The notes under the pieces were generated by a model. It was not told the DNA's origin. It saw nothing but the letters and a program-made list of their open reading frames with translations, and ran no database searches. The position numbers and the translations under genes are program-made. 64,000 nt of DNA, from the NCBI GenBank assembly GCA_964467585.1, contig CAYXRF010000010.1:1-64000 (forward strand). The letters run 5' to 3'. This DNA is from CALVLD01 sp964467585 (GTDB lineage Bacteria > Bacillota > Clostridia > Christensenellales > CAG-138). Positions within the stretch are counted from its first letter, which is position 1. Each line of letters opens with the position of its first letter. Below are positions 1-8,900 of this stretch, piece by piece.

Positions 1-5
1 TTTAA

Positions 6-755
6 ATGAAAAGACAGATTATTATATTTGTTTGCATGGGGCTGTTCATACTGTTATGTGCTTGCACTGGCATTTCAAAAGAAGATTATGAGGCGCAACA
101 AAGCGAGATACAACAAATTAAAGAAGTACAAAGCGGTATTCTCGCGGTGCTTGATATGACCGAGGAGGAAGTAATCGGTTATAAAAATGGCACTTGGGAT
201 TTTCCTGAACCGATAGTTCAACCTGCTACTGAGGTTCCAGCGGCAACGGAAGCAGCAGAGGTAGAGCTTTCTTCTGATGGAGAACCCGTTACCATAGAAC
301 TGACTGTAGATAATTTCGCCGATTACTTTGCTTTTGCGTTAGTCCCCGATTATGATGTTTTTGGCGAAGTGGTTACCACAAATGGCGGCACTGTTAGGCT
401 TCGATCAATAAATGAACAATATAAAGGCTATCTACCAATGTTTTCAGACGATTTTGCAGTTAAAGCAAAAATTGGTAGAGATACCATAACAACCACAGCA
501 AATAGTTTATGGGCTATTGGAGGGAAAATAGGATTGCTTGAAGCAAAAAGCATTGAGAAAGCAATCGGTAGTGTGACTTTCTATCCTATCGGAATGTACG
601 ATTTACAAGTATCTGGATTAAAAACCGACTCGCCACAAAACAAATGCCTTATCAACCAAGATGGACAAACTATCGAATGGTGGGCTTCATATTGCCTTGA
701 CTTGGGTTTCTTTATGGAGGAAAACGGAATAGCAGAGGTGGAAATGCAACCTTGA
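6..755 (+). CDS. Putative lipoprotein of unknown function
   Basis: 249 residues. The N-terminus is a classic lipoprotein signal: basic MKRQ, a hydrophobic stretch, then LLCAC with the lipidated cysteine at about residue 20, so the product should be anchored on the outer face of the membrane. Residues 25-60 are polar and Glu/Gln-rich, then a Pro/Ala/Thr/Glu linker (around PATEVPAATEAAE) leads to a roughly 160-residue C-terminal domain that I do not recognise. The window begins only 5 bases before the ATG, so its ribosome binding site and promoter are not visible. The DNA is more AT-rich than the housekeeping genes downstream, which suggests accessory origin (inference). Confidence 0.75.
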   Translation: MKRQIIIFVCMGLFILLCACTGISKEDYEAQQSEIQQIKEVQSGILAVLDMTEEEVIGYKNGTWDFPEPIVQPATEVPAATEAAEVELSSDGEPVTIELTVDNFADYFAFALVPDYDVFGEVVTTNGGTVRLRSINEQYKGYLPMFSDDFAVKAKIGRDTITTTANSLWAIGGKIGLLEAKSIEKAIGSVTFYPIGMYDLQVSGLKTDSPQNKCLINQDGQTIEWWASYCLDLGFFMEENGIAEVEMQP

Positions 756-870
756 ATATTTCTGTGAATGAACGAGTATGGCGGCAACAATCGAGGGCTT
801 AATTTAGAAGCGAAGTTCTCAACAAGGTATTTTGATGTGTGATAGAAAATATAGGAAGGGGATTCCAGAA

Positions 871-1206
871 ATGTTTATGATCAAAGCGTCTGATTTAGAT
901 TCAGGTAAGATCGAAGTTAGTAAACTGGTTGAAGATTTTTGCGCGATGATGCTTGATAGAGTAAATGATACGGACGATTTCGAACATGTTAAGGGGCTAG
1001 GGGGACTCGTAAAAGCACTTTCTTGTGTTTCGGAAAAAATTGATGCTGATAACTTCTTTTCGGAATATTCAAGTTGGTTTGAAGAATTGGTAGATGCGAT
1101 CAGAATTTATGAGTTTCGGATGAGCACACTTGACATGAGTGCGGATGATCTCAAAACATTACGGAAATTTGGTTTTATTGTAGATGAATCGGACACTAAT
1201 GCTTGA
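871..1206 (+). CDS. Small acidic hypothetical protein
   Basis: 111 residues from the ATG at 871, which follows AGGAAGGGG (853-861) at good spacing. In-frame TTG 832 or ATG 835 would add 12-13 residues but have a weaker site. The protein is acidic, has no signal peptide or membrane segment, and reads as mostly helical (for example KLVEDFCAMMLDRVNDTDDF). I do not recognise a family. It follows the AT-rich lipoprotein gene on the same strand with a 115-base gap and shares its base composition, so the two may form one accessory unit. Confidence 0.6.
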   Translation: MFMIKASDLDSGKIEVSKLVEDFCAMMLDRVNDTDDFEHVKGLGGLVKALSCVSEKIDADNFFSEYSSWFEELVDAIRIYEFRMSTLDMSADDLKTLRKFGFIVDESDTNA

Positions 1207-1298
1207 GCATATACATGAACGTGGGGACATTGTATAGATGCTCGCCAAACTCTGAGGAACGCAGGGTATGGACGCTGTTTGAGGCTTTACTTTAAACA

Positions 1299-1442
1299 TT
1301 ACATACAGATTATAATAGCCAGCCCGCCCAAATAATATATAATGTTCGTATTTGGATCGATATGCTCCAGCCCAAAAGCCTCCCGATAGAGCCCGACGGC
1401 CGCAGCGCTGTCTTTTACATATAGTCCGATGCCCGTTCGCAT
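1299..1442 (-). pseudogene. Truncated VOC (glyoxalase/PhnB-like) gene remnant
   Basis: An open frame of 47 codons on the minus strand begins MRTGIGLYVKDSAAAVGLYR and continues EAFGLEHIDP, then a short hydrophobic strand before TAA. This matches the first beta-alpha-beta unit of vicinal oxygen chelate proteins, which are normally about 120-140 residues. The metal-binding second half is missing. It lies between accessory genes and a duplicated piece of tRNA-Arg, consistent with debris from recombination at the tRNA. Family assignment is from sequence pattern only. Confidence 0.55.
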
Positions 1443-1504
1443 GTCGCTATGCGGAAACGATTGTGGGACAGCCTCTATGAGGCTGTATACGATCCTCTCG
1501 ATGT

Positions 1505-1518
1505 GCCCTGAGGGATTC
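1505..1518. repeat. 14-bp copy of the tRNA-Arg 3' end (att-like)
   Basis: GCCCTGAGGGATTC occurs here and again at 1688-1701 inside the tRNA-Arg T-arm/acceptor region, 183 bp apart in the same orientation. Duplications of a tRNA 3' end are left by integrative elements. There is no integrase in the 180 bp between them, so if it is an att site the element is gone or was very small. Confidence 0.35.
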
Positions 1519-1590
1519 TCCGCTCAATCCGCTGCTTGCTTGTGCTCCGCACTGCGCGCGCCGCCGCTCCTTTCGCTCCCCGGCCCCTAA

Positions 1591-1611
1591 AAACGATCCA
1601 CAGGATCGTTT
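1591..1611. terminator. Perfect 9-bp hairpin with flanking A/T run
   Basis: AAACGATCC, loop ACA, then GGATCGTTT followed by TCTTT. It can act as a weak terminator in either direction. It lies between the tRNA terminator and the VOC remnant and has no clear client gene. Confidence 0.4.
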
Positions 1612-1642
1612 TCTTTACGGGGCTTCGAATCCTTTCAGAATG

Positions 1643-1684
1643 CCAAACAAAAAAGGTCATCTTACGATGACCTTTTTTGTTTGG
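1643..1684 (-). terminator. Rho-independent terminator of tRNA-Arg
   Basis: A perfect 19-bp inverted repeat whose core is GGTCATC, loop TTAC, GATGACC, flanked by A6/T6 tracts. On the minus strand it gives a strong stem followed by TTTTTTG directly after the tRNA. The right arm ends in TTTGG, which covers the CCA of the tRNA. Confidence 0.8.
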
Positions 1685-1758
1685 CGCGCCCTGAGGGATT
1701 CGAACCCCCGACCTTCTGGTCCGTAGCCAAACGCTCTATCCAGCTGAGCCAAGGGCGC
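1682..1758 (-). tRNA. tRNA-Arg (anticodon ACG)
   Basis: 77 nt including an encoded CCA. The acceptor arms GCGCCCT and AGGGCGC pair fully. The D-arm is GCTC/GAGC with loop AGCTGGATA. The anticodon stem TTTGG/CCAGA encloses loop CTACGGA, giving anticodon ACG, read as ICG and decoding CGU/CGC/CGA arginine codons. The T-arm is GGGGG-TTCGAAT-CCCTC. A consensus promoter lies upstream and a strong terminator follows, so it is a monocistronic tRNA gene. Confidence 0.96.
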
Positions 1759-1775
1759 TTCTTTAAGCATTGTGT

Positions 1776-1804
1776 ATTGTAGCGCACGTCAAGTGATTTG
1801 TCAA
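1776..1804 (-). promoter_or_regulatory. Sigma-A promoter of tRNA-Arg
   Basis: On the minus strand TTGACA (1804-1799), a 17-bp spacer and TACAAT (1781-1776). The -10 box ends 18 bp before the mature tRNA 5' end. Confidence 0.75.
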
Positions 1805-1915
1805 GCTCAAAAGTAAAGTATATAATCTGGTGGATACGCCTGCGCGGGAGATTCATTCTGCATCGGCGGATACGCTTTGGGGACGTTGAACTTTCGTTGT
1901 TTGAAAGTTGTTCGG

Positions 1916-1964
1916 ATTCATCCCAACAGGCGGGAGAATATTACGGTCTGAACAGACGTCGGCA
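1916..1964. repeat. 49-bp perfect direct repeat, copy 1
   Basis: Identical over 49 bases to 2054-2102, 138 bp away. Copy 2 encodes the last codons of the SDR gene, so copy 1 is a detached duplicate of that gene's 3' end (codons for LPTSVQTVIFSRLLG plus stop) lying downstream of it. Confidence 0.9.
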
Positions 1965-2053
1965 AGCATGGAGCAAGCCACAATCGGCAACAAAGCACAC
2001 GCTTCTTATCAGCCATATTCAATGCTTTGACGCTGTTATTCCGCACGTTTTAC

Positions 2054-2102
2054 ATTCATCCCAACAGGCGGGAGAATATTACGGTCTGAACAGACGTCGG
2101 CA
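2054..2102. repeat. 49-bp perfect direct repeat, copy 2 (SDR 3' end)
   Basis: Covers the stop codon and final 15 or so codons of the minus-strand SDR gene and is identical to 1916-1964. The 89 bp between the copies show no gene. Confidence 0.9.
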
Positions 2103-2874
2103 GAGCGGACACGAGTCTGAGTGCAAACGAATTGCCTATGGCGTACTTATAACGCGGTTTGCTTTTGGATAGAATTTTGCTGATTTTTGCGGCAAAAATG
2201 TCAACGTCCCTTGCCTTGCCTGTTTCATGGCGCATGATTTTTTCATATCGTGCGGCATTGTTTTTGTAAAGCTTTGATTTTTTGCTCATTCGCTCCATCG
2301 AGGCAAGTGAAGCGTTTATCATGCCCGTGCCGAACGCACCCGGACGCACGGTTATAACTCTGACGTCATGCAGTATAAGCTCCATCGTGAGTGAATGCGC
2401 GTAACAGTCAAGCGCTGTCTTTGTGATTGAATATATGCCGTTGAAGGGCAGCGGGCGAAGCGGCGCAAGCTCGCTTGTAACAATCAAAATTCTGCCCCTG
2501 CTGCTTATAATCAACGGGATGAACGTCCTGTTTACGCGATAAACACCCAGCAGATTGACATCCACAATACGACGCATTACGTCGTCTTCAACCTCAACAA
2601 GCGAATCCATAACGTAAATACCTGCAAGGTGTATTATGGCGTCAATGCCATTTTCCCCCGTGTGCTTCAAAACATCGGCATAAGCGGAGGCGACGCTTGC
2701 TTCGCTTGTGACGTCGCACTCCACCCATATGACGTTTTCAATATCCTCAGCGCGCTTTATATCGGCGGCAAAAACCTTCCAACCATCCGCGGCAAGGCGG
2801 CGCACCGCACAAAGCCCCAAGCCTCCCGCCGCGCCCGTTATAAGCACTGTTTTTTGTTGCGAACGCTCCGTCAC
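2056..2874 (-). CDS. Short-chain dehydrogenase/reductase (SDR)
   Basis: 272 residues, a usual length for classical SDRs. The N-terminal Rossmann motif is TGAAGGLGL (about residues 13-21), the NAG-region equivalent is HLAGIY, and the catalytic pair is in YSITKTALDCY (YxxxK). These proteins carry out NAD(P)H-dependent oxidoreduction of alcohols, ketones or sugars; the substrate cannot be read from the sequence. It starts at GTG 2874, which overlaps the metK TGA by 4 bp (GTGA), so it is translationally coupled to metK and lies under the same SAM-I riboswitch. That suggests, without proving, a link to methionine or SAM-dependent metabolism. Its 3' end is duplicated downstream, so the last residues may have been rewritten by that event. 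Confidence 0.85.
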   Translation of the reverse strand: MTERSQQKTVLITGAAGGLGLCAVRRLAADGWKVFAADIKRAEDIENVIWVECDVTSEASVASAYADVLKHTGENGIDAIIHLAGIYVMDSLVEVEDDVMRRIVDVNLLGVYRVNRTFIPLIISSRGRILIVTSELAPLRPLPFNGIYSITKTALDCYAHSLTMELILHDVRVITVRPGAFGTGMINASLASMERMSKKSKLYKNNAARYEKIMRHETGKARDVDIFAAKISKILSKSKPRYKYAIGNSFALRLVSALPTSVQTVIFSRLLG

Positions 2875-4040
2875 GGCTTAAGCACCAAATTCAGCTCCTC
2901 CCACGGGAGGCTGATATCCGTGCGCCCAAAGTGACCATATGCCGCCGTCGCCCGATATATTGGGCGGCGCAGATCAAGGCGTTCGATTATGGCGGCGGGA
3001 CGAAGATCAAGGCTGTTGATAAGCAAATTTTCAATCTGTTCATCGGGCATTATGCCTGTGCCGAACGTATCCACGCGCACCGAAACGGGGTGTGCCACGC
3101 CGATGGCATAAGCAAGCTGAATCTCACAGCGTTTTGCAAGCCCCTGTGCCACAATATTTTTTGCGGCATAGCGCGCTGCGTAAGCGGCGGAGCGGTCAAC
3201 CTTTGTTGGGTCTTTGCCCGAAAAGCTTCCGCCGCCGTGACGGGCGTATCCGCCGTATGTGTCCACAATGATTTTTCTCCCCGTCAGTCCGCTGTCGCCA
3301 TGCGGGCCGCCCGTAACAAAGCGCCCTGTGGGGTTGACAAATATCTTGGTTTTGTCGTCAATAAGCTCTGTCGGGACAACGTTGTCAATAACGTTCTTCT
3401 GAATTTGTGAGGAAAGAGTATCCATGTCGATATCCGGATCGTGCTGTGCGGAGACGACAACGGTATCCACGCGGATTGGCGTGTCGCCGTCATACTCGAC
3501 CGTGACCTGACTTTTGCCGTCCGGACGCAGATACGGCAGCAGGCCGCCCTTTCTGACGAGAGTGAGCCTTCTTGCAAGCTTATGCGCGATTGAAATCGGC
3601 AGCGGCATAAGCTCCGGTGTTTCGTCACAAGCGTAACCGAACATCATGCCCTGATCCCCCGCGCCTATGTCGAGGGGATCCGCCTGCCCATGCTTTGCCT
3701 CAAAGCTTTTGTCAACGCCAAGCGCGATATCGGGCGATTGTCCGTTTATGGCGCAAACCACCGCCAGCGCACGCCCGTCAAAACCGTACTCTGGCTTGTC
3801 ATATCCGATATTAAGCACAACGTCACGAACCAGCTTTGGAATATCGACATAGCACTCCGTGTTGACTTCACCCATCACAATCACCATTCCGGTGGTTGCC
3901 GCGCATTCGCACGCCACGCGGGAATTGCGGTCATTTCTGAGCATTGCGTCAAGCACGGTATCCGCTATGCAGTCGCAAACCTTATCGGGATGCCCCTCCG
4001 TAACCGATTCGGAGGTGAACAGTCTTTTTGATCTTTCCAT
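2871..4040 (-). CDS. metK: S-adenosylmethionine synthetase
   Basis: 389 residues, the family's usual size. Makes SAM from methionine and ATP in the cytoplasm. Diagnostic motifs are present: GHPDKVCDCIAD near the N-terminus (methionine/Mg site), GAGDQGMMFGYA (ATP-binding hexapeptide), and the P-loop-like GGGSFSGKDPTKVDRSAAY. The ATG at 4040 follows a CTCAGGGAGGATTTTGTT-type leader with GGAGG. The gene is preceded by a SAM-I riboswitch with its own terminator, so end-product repression is expected: SAM binding exposes the terminator. The downstream SDR gene overlaps it and should be co-regulated. Confidence 0.98.
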   Translation of the reverse strand: MERSKRLFTSESVTEGHPDKVCDCIADTVLDAMLRNDRNSRVACECAATTGMVIVMGEVNTECYVDIPKLVRDVVLNIGYDKPEYGFDGRALAVVCAINGQSPDIALGVDKSFEAKHGQADPLDIGAGDQGMMFGYACDETPELMPLPISIAHKLARRLTLVRKGGLLPYLRPDGKSQVTVEYDGDTPIRVDTVVVSAQHDPDIDMDTLSSQIQKNVIDNVVPTELIDDKTKIFVNPTGRFVTGGPHGDSGLTGRKIIVDTYGGYARHGGGSFSGKDPTKVDRSAAYAARYAAKNIVAQGLAKRCEIQLAYAIGVAHPVSVRVDTFGTGIMPDEQIENLLINSLDLRPAAIIERLDLRRPIYRATAAYGHFGRTDISLPWEELNLVLKP

Positions 4041-4102
4041 AACAAAATCCTCCCTGAGTAATATGTTGTTGAACCAAATAGCTGCCGACGAATCCCGCTT
4101 AG

Positions 4103-4135
4103 AAAAACAAAGGGCGTTCAGTTAAATGAACGTCC
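4103..4135 (-). terminator. Riboswitch expression-platform terminator before metK
   Basis: On the minus strand GGACGTTCA, loop TTTAAC, TGAACGCCC, then TTTGTTTTT. It lies between the SAM-I aptamer and the metK start, as expected for a transcriptional OFF switch. Confidence 0.85.
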
Positions 4136-4150
4136 GAAAGGTTGATCCCT

Positions 4151-4290
4151 CTTGCGCTCATCTTACGGCGCGGACAATCAAAGAAAAGCGCGCCGTCGGA
4201 ATTGGCACCTTGCCGCCCAACAAATTGGGTTAACTCGGGCAGGTTGCCGTGGCGTCTCAGGGCCGTTCCCTCAGCCACTCTTGATAAGGC
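4151..4290 (-). promoter_or_regulatory. SAM-I (S-box) riboswitch
   Basis: The minus strand shows the S-box consensus in order: CTTATCAAGAGTGGCTGAGG, GGAACGGCCC, a GCCACGGCAACC segment (P2/P3 kink-turn core), AAGGTGCCAATTCC (J3/4-P4), and closing strand GATGAG, which pairs with CTTATC to form P1. This aptamer binds S-adenosylmethionine. It is followed by an intrinsic terminator and then metK. Confidence 0.95.
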
Positions 4291-4298
4291 AGTATTCG

Positions 4299-4327
4299 AT
4301 TGAATTGATAATAACATAATGCGTCAA
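4299..4327 (-). promoter_or_regulatory. Promoter of the metK riboswitch leader
   Basis: Minus-strand TTGACG (4327-4322), 17-bp spacer, TTCAAT (4304-4299), ending about 10 bp before the aptamer. The -10 box is only 4/6 to consensus. Confidence 0.5.
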
Positions 4328-4410
4328 TTAAATCAACCGTCTGTTGATTATATTGTTGAATATCCCGCGTGCGGCGCGGAATATACCGTGATTGCACGGA
4401 ACCGCATATG

Positions 4411-4436
4411 TTGACACTGCGTTTTTAAGGTATAAT
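4411..4436 (+). promoter_or_regulatory. Possible promoter of the VTDEP-repeat lipoprotein gene
   Basis: TTGACA at 4411-4416 and TATAAT at 4431-4436. Both hexamers are perfect but the spacer is only 14 bp, which is short for sigma-A; it may need an activator or use a different -35. Confidence 0.4.
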
Positions 4437-4509
4437 GATTCCCGTGAGGGTGGGACGGACAAAAATTTGCTGCCCTTTCGGGTGCAATTATGTTAAGGAG
4501 GCTTTGATT

Positions 4510-5436
4510 ATGAATTTCAAGCGTATTCTCACAGTATTTATGGCGGTGGTGCTTTGCTGCAGCGCGATGGCGTGTGTTAACAATGGCGGCACTAAGCCGA
4601 CCGTTACAGACGAGCCGATCGTTACGGACGAGCCTGCCGTTACCGATGAGCCTGCCGTTACCGATGAGCCTGTTGTTACGGACGAGCCGACCGCCATCGC
4701 CCACAAGGATGGTATCCCCGTGGAAGTTGGCAATGTGTTTGAGTATGACTTTGACTCCGACGGTGCAAACGACACTCTGCTTGTTACCGAGGTCATCGAA
4801 GATTATACCTCAAGGATTACCGTCACCGTTACACTTGCCGCGCACGCAGATAATCCCTATGTTGAAAACGTTACCGACTGCTATGGCATTGAATTTGTTA
4901 TTGTAACCGATTTTGACATGAGCGACGGCGCAACGGAAATACTTTATTCCTACACCTATGACAGCGACGACACCGATTTGGTGGCGCTGCGCATTGACAG
5001 CAGCGGAAGCATCACTCAGTATGTTGAATACTGCAGTATAGATCCTAACGAGGGCTATGCCGACGGCATTCTTCACGTCTACACCCAAAGGGAGATATTG
5101 GGCACGTTCTTTGTGTATGAGGAGTTTGTTGTAAACGCGGACGGGTACAAATCCATGACGGATGTGTTCAGGTACGTTGACGGCGTTGCAATAACTGTTA
5201 TTGCTCCGTTCACCGTAAGCGTTATTGACGAAGCCACCGGTGAGACTCATGAGTTTGAGCTTACCCCGGGTATGACTGTTACTCCGATTGAGACGGATTC
5301 CGCTTCATATGTGCTTGTAACCCTCTCCACGGGTGAAAACGCCTACATCTACTTTGAACCGTATGGCGGTTACGGTATTATCTCGATTGGCGGAGTTGTG
5401 CAGGACGAGCTGCTTGATGTAACGTATTGCGATTGA
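4510..5436 (+). CDS. Lipoprotein with VTDEP tandem repeat, unknown function
   Basis: 308 residues from the ATG at 4510, chosen because AAGGAGG (4495-4501) lies 8 bp upstream. The signal sequence ends in a lipobox SAMAC, so the protein is expected to be tethered to the outer membrane leaflet. A linker follows, made of about five VTDEP units (TDEPIV, TDEPAV, TDEPAV, TDEPVV), acting as an extended spacer. The C-terminal 240 residues are rich in beta-branched and acidic residues (for example DFDSDGANDTLLVTE, which resembles an FG-GAP or calcium-type loop) and are probably a secreted beta-domain. No enzyme motif is recognised. It lies between the metK leader (divergent) and the ileS T-box. Confidence 0.8.
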   Translation: MNFKRILTVFMAVVLCCSAMACVNNGGTKPTVTDEPIVTDEPAVTDEPAVTDEPVVTDEPTAIAHKDGIPVEVGNVFEYDFDSDGANDTLLVTEVIEDYTSRITVTVTLAAHADNPYVENVTDCYGIEFVIVTDFDMSDGATEILYSYTYDSDDTDLVALRIDSSGSITQYVEYCSIDPNEGYADGILHVYTQREILGTFFVYEEFVVNADGYKSMTDVFRYVDGVAITVIAPFTVSVIDEATGETHEFELTPGMTVTPIETDSASYVLVTLSTGENAYIYFEPYGGYGIISIGGVVQDELLDVTYCD

Positions 5437-5480
5437 CGCGGCGGACTGCGAAAGGTTACGGCAGGTTGAAAAAAATGTGC

Positions 5481-5509
5481 TTTACTTTCTGATGTTGGGG
5501 TATTATAAT
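5481..5509 (+). promoter_or_regulatory. Promoter of the ileS T-box leader
   Basis: TTTACT (5481-5486), 17-bp spacer, TATAAT (5504-5509), about 25 bp before the start of the T-box stem I. Confidence 0.65.
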
Positions 5510-5535
5510 ACCTATTGTATTTTGAAAAGCGTTGA

Positions 5536-5860
5536 GCGGGACAGGCGAGTTTATTTTGTATCCCCCCACAAGAGAGCCGCGGATGGTGGAAGCGCGGCGG
5601 GGCTTCGAAACGGCGTATCACCCGTGAAGTGCGGCGGCGAACGGATCGTGCCACATTGGTTTGGCTCTTCCCTCAGCCATCGACGGAAGCCCCCGTTACG
5701 GGCAATGTATTTTTGAGCGTCCCGCTTGCGGCGCGGCCGGATATCAATGTGCTTTGGCATTTTGATACCGTCTGTACCCTGTGGGGAACTCGGGTGGTAC
5801 CGCGCATATTGTATTAAAATGCGTCCCGACATTGTTTTTTAAGTGTCGGGACGTTTTTTG
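5536..5860 (+). promoter_or_regulatory. T-box riboswitch, isoleucine specifier, with terminator
   Basis: The leader carries the T-box signature GGGGAACTCGGGTGGTACCG at 5783-5802, whose bulge TGGT (5795-5798) can pair with the ACCA end of uncharged tRNA-Ile. Stem I contains CGTATCACCC, giving a specifier ATC (5617-5619) for isoleucine, consistent with the downstream gene. A terminator follows: CGTCCCGACA (5822-5831), loop, TGTCGGGACG and TTTTTT (to about 5859). Uncharged tRNA-Ile should favour antitermination and read-through into ileS. Confidence 0.93.
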
Positions 5861-5924
5861 TTGTGTGTGCGAAACATCGCCCTTCCTAATTTGTTATCAA
5901 CCTTTAACGAAAGGAATCAACATA

Positions 5925-8900
5925 ATGTACAAAAAGGTTTCAACCTCACTGGACTTTGTTCCGCGTGAGAAAGAGGTTCTCGATTTTTGGAAGGAGAACC
6001 GCATATTTGAAAAGTCGGTTGAGCTGAGGGCCGATGCGCGTCCGTATACGTTTTATGACGGGCCGCCCACGGCAAACGGCAAACCGCATATCGGTCATGT
6101 TCTGACCCGTGCCATGAAGGATATCGTCCCCCGCTATCGCACGATGAAGGGCTATAATGTGCTTCGCAAGGCGGGCTGGGATACTCACGGTCTGCCCGTT
6201 GAGCTTGAGGTTGAAAAGTCTCTCGGTCTTGACGGCAAGGAGCAGATTGAGCAATACGGCGTTCTGCCATTTATACAAAAATGCAAGGAATCCGTTTGGA
6301 AATACAAGTCCGAATGGGAGCAGATGAGCGACCAGGTTGGTTACTGGGCGGATATGGAGCATCCGTATGTCACCTACACGGACGACTATATTGAGTCCGT
6401 TTGGTGGGCGCTTAAAACCATTGACGACAAGGGGCTTCTCTACAAGGGGCATAAGATAGTTCCGTATTGTCCGCGCTGCGGCACCGCGCTTTCAAGCCAT
6501 GAGGTTGCTCAGGGCTATAAGGACGTTAAGGAGGTCTCAATATTTGTGACCTTCCCCGTCAAAAGCATGACGGACGGCACTTCGCTTATCGCTTGGACTA
6601 CAACGCCGTGGACGCTGCCCTCAAATGTTGCTCTTTGCGTTAACGCCGATGAGGACTATGTCAAGGTGGAGCTTGACGGCAAACGCTACATACTTGCCAA
6701 AGCGCTTGTTGAAAGCGTTCTTGGCGAAAATACCGTTGAAATTGAGGCGTACAAGGGTTCTGAGCTTGTGGGCTTAGAATATGAGCCTCTGTTTGATTTT
6801 GCCGTCAACCACAAAGGAAAAAAGGGTTGGCGTGTGGTTTCCGACGGCTATGTTACGCTTTCGGACGGCTCGGGCGTTGTTCACATCGCTCCCGCATTTG
6901 GCGTTGACGACAGCCGTGTCGGCAAGGCGTGGGCGCTTCCGTTTGTGCAGAACGTCAACAACAAGGGTGAGATGGCGGGCGGCACGCCTTGGGACGGTGT
7001 AAACGTCAAAAAGGCTGATAAGCTGATAATTGAGGACTTGAGAAGCAGGGGCAAGCTTTTGCGTGAGCTTCCCTATGAGCACAGCTATCCGTTCTGCTGG
7101 CGCTGCGACACTCCGCTTATCTATTTTGCGCGTGAGGGCTGGTTTATCGAGATGACAAAGCTGCGTGAAAAGCTGCTTGACTTCAACAGCCGCATAAACT
7201 GGATACCTGAATCCATAGGCTCCGGGCGCATGGGCAACTTCCTCGACAATGTGATTGACTGGGCGCTTTCACGCGAAAGATACTGGGGCACTCCCCTGCC
7301 CGTTTGGATGTGTCACGACTGCGGGCATCATCTTACCGTTGGCAGTCGTGCGGAATTGAAGGAGCATTTTCCCGAGGTTGCCGACAACATAGAGCTGCAT
7401 AAGCCCATGCTTGACCCGCTAACCTGCAAATGTCCCGTTTGCGGGGGCGAAATGCACCGTGAGCCGGTTGTTATCGACTGCTGGTTTGACAGCGGCTCAA
7501 TGCCGTTTGCGCAATGGCATTATCCGTTTGAAAACAAAGAGGAGTTTGAACAAAGGTATCCTGCGGATTACATATCCGAGGCGGTAGATCAGACGCGTGG
7601 ATGGTTCTATACGTTAAACGCCATTGCCGCCTGTCTGTTTGACGAGCCCGCGTTCAAAAACTGCATAGTGCTTGGTCACGTCTGCGATATGAACGGCAAA
7701 AAGATGAGCAAGCATCTTGGCAACGTCACCGCTCCCTCCGACGTTTTGAACAAGCAGGGCGCCGACGCCGTTCGCTGGTATTTTTACACCGGCTCCGCGC
7801 CTTGGCTGCCCACACGCTTCAGCGGCGACGCCGTAAGCGAAACTCAGCGCAAATATATGGGCACGCTTTGGAACACATATGCGTTTTATGTGCTTTATGC
7901 CGATATAGATGAGTTTGATCCGACACAGCACTCTCTCAAGCCCGAAAACCTTTCCGTTATGGATAAGTGGGTACTTTCTCGTCTTAACTCCCTTATAAAA
8001 ACCGAGGACGAGTACATGGACTCCCTCCGCATAACCGAGGCGGGCAGAGAGCTTGCCGCGTTTGCGGACGATCTTTCCAACTGGTATGTAAGGCGCTGCC
8101 GTGAAAGATACTGGGGCAGTGAAATGACGCCCGATAAAGAGGCGGCATACATGACGCTTTACACAGTGCTGTTTACCATGGCAAGGCTTACCGCACCGTT
8201 TACTCCCTTTATGGCGGAGCAGATATATCAAAACATTGTCCGCACCTGTGACAATGCCGCTGCCGAAAGCGTGCATCTGTGCGATTATCCTCTCTGTGAT
8301 GAAAGCTATATCGACTGCGAGCTTGAGCGTGATATGGACGCCGTTTACAACATTGTTGTGCTTGGACGCTCCGCACGCAGTCAGGTCAACATAAAGAACC
8401 GTCAGCCCCTTTCGGAGCTTTGCGTGCAGGGCGTTTCTCCTCTGCCCAAAATGTATAACGAGATAATCGAGGGTGAGCTTAACGTCAAGTCCGTAAGGTA
8501 CGTTTCGGACGCTTCGGAATTTATCACCTATCGCGTTAAGCCCCAGCTCAAGCTGCTTGGGCCGCGCTACGGCAAGCTGCTTCCAAAGCTCAATCAGTAT
8601 ATGCAGAACACCGAGGGTGTGGGCAATATGTGTGTTGCCGCGCACGCTGCCGGCAAGCCGTTTGTGTTTACGCTTGAAAGCGTTGAGGTATCGCTGTCTC
8701 CCGATGATGTTCTTGTGGATACCGTAAAGCGTGAAGGCTTCTCATCTGTTTCGGATAAAGACATCACGGTTGTTTTGAACACCACTCTCACAGACGAGCT
8801 TGTAATCGAGGGCTATGCGCGTGAGATAGTGTCAAAGCTGCAGACCATGCGGAAGGAAGCTGAATTTGTGGTGACGGACCACATTCGTGTTTACTGTCAC

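Noticed and set aside
1475..1660. 61-codon minus-strand frame downstream of tRNA-Arg
   Set aside because: Arg-rich, overlaps two hairpins and the tRNA 3'-end copy; it reads as noncoding GC-rich DNA.
1798..2172. 124-codon plus-strand frame containing the 49-bp repeat twice in frame (SSQQAGEYYGLNRRRQ)
   Set aside because: The repeat's coding sense is the minus-strand SDR end; this frame is its shadow and has no ribosome site.
7614..8645. 343-codon minus-strand frame inside ileS
   Set aside because: Antisense shadow of a well-supported synthetase gene; no start signals and no family pattern.
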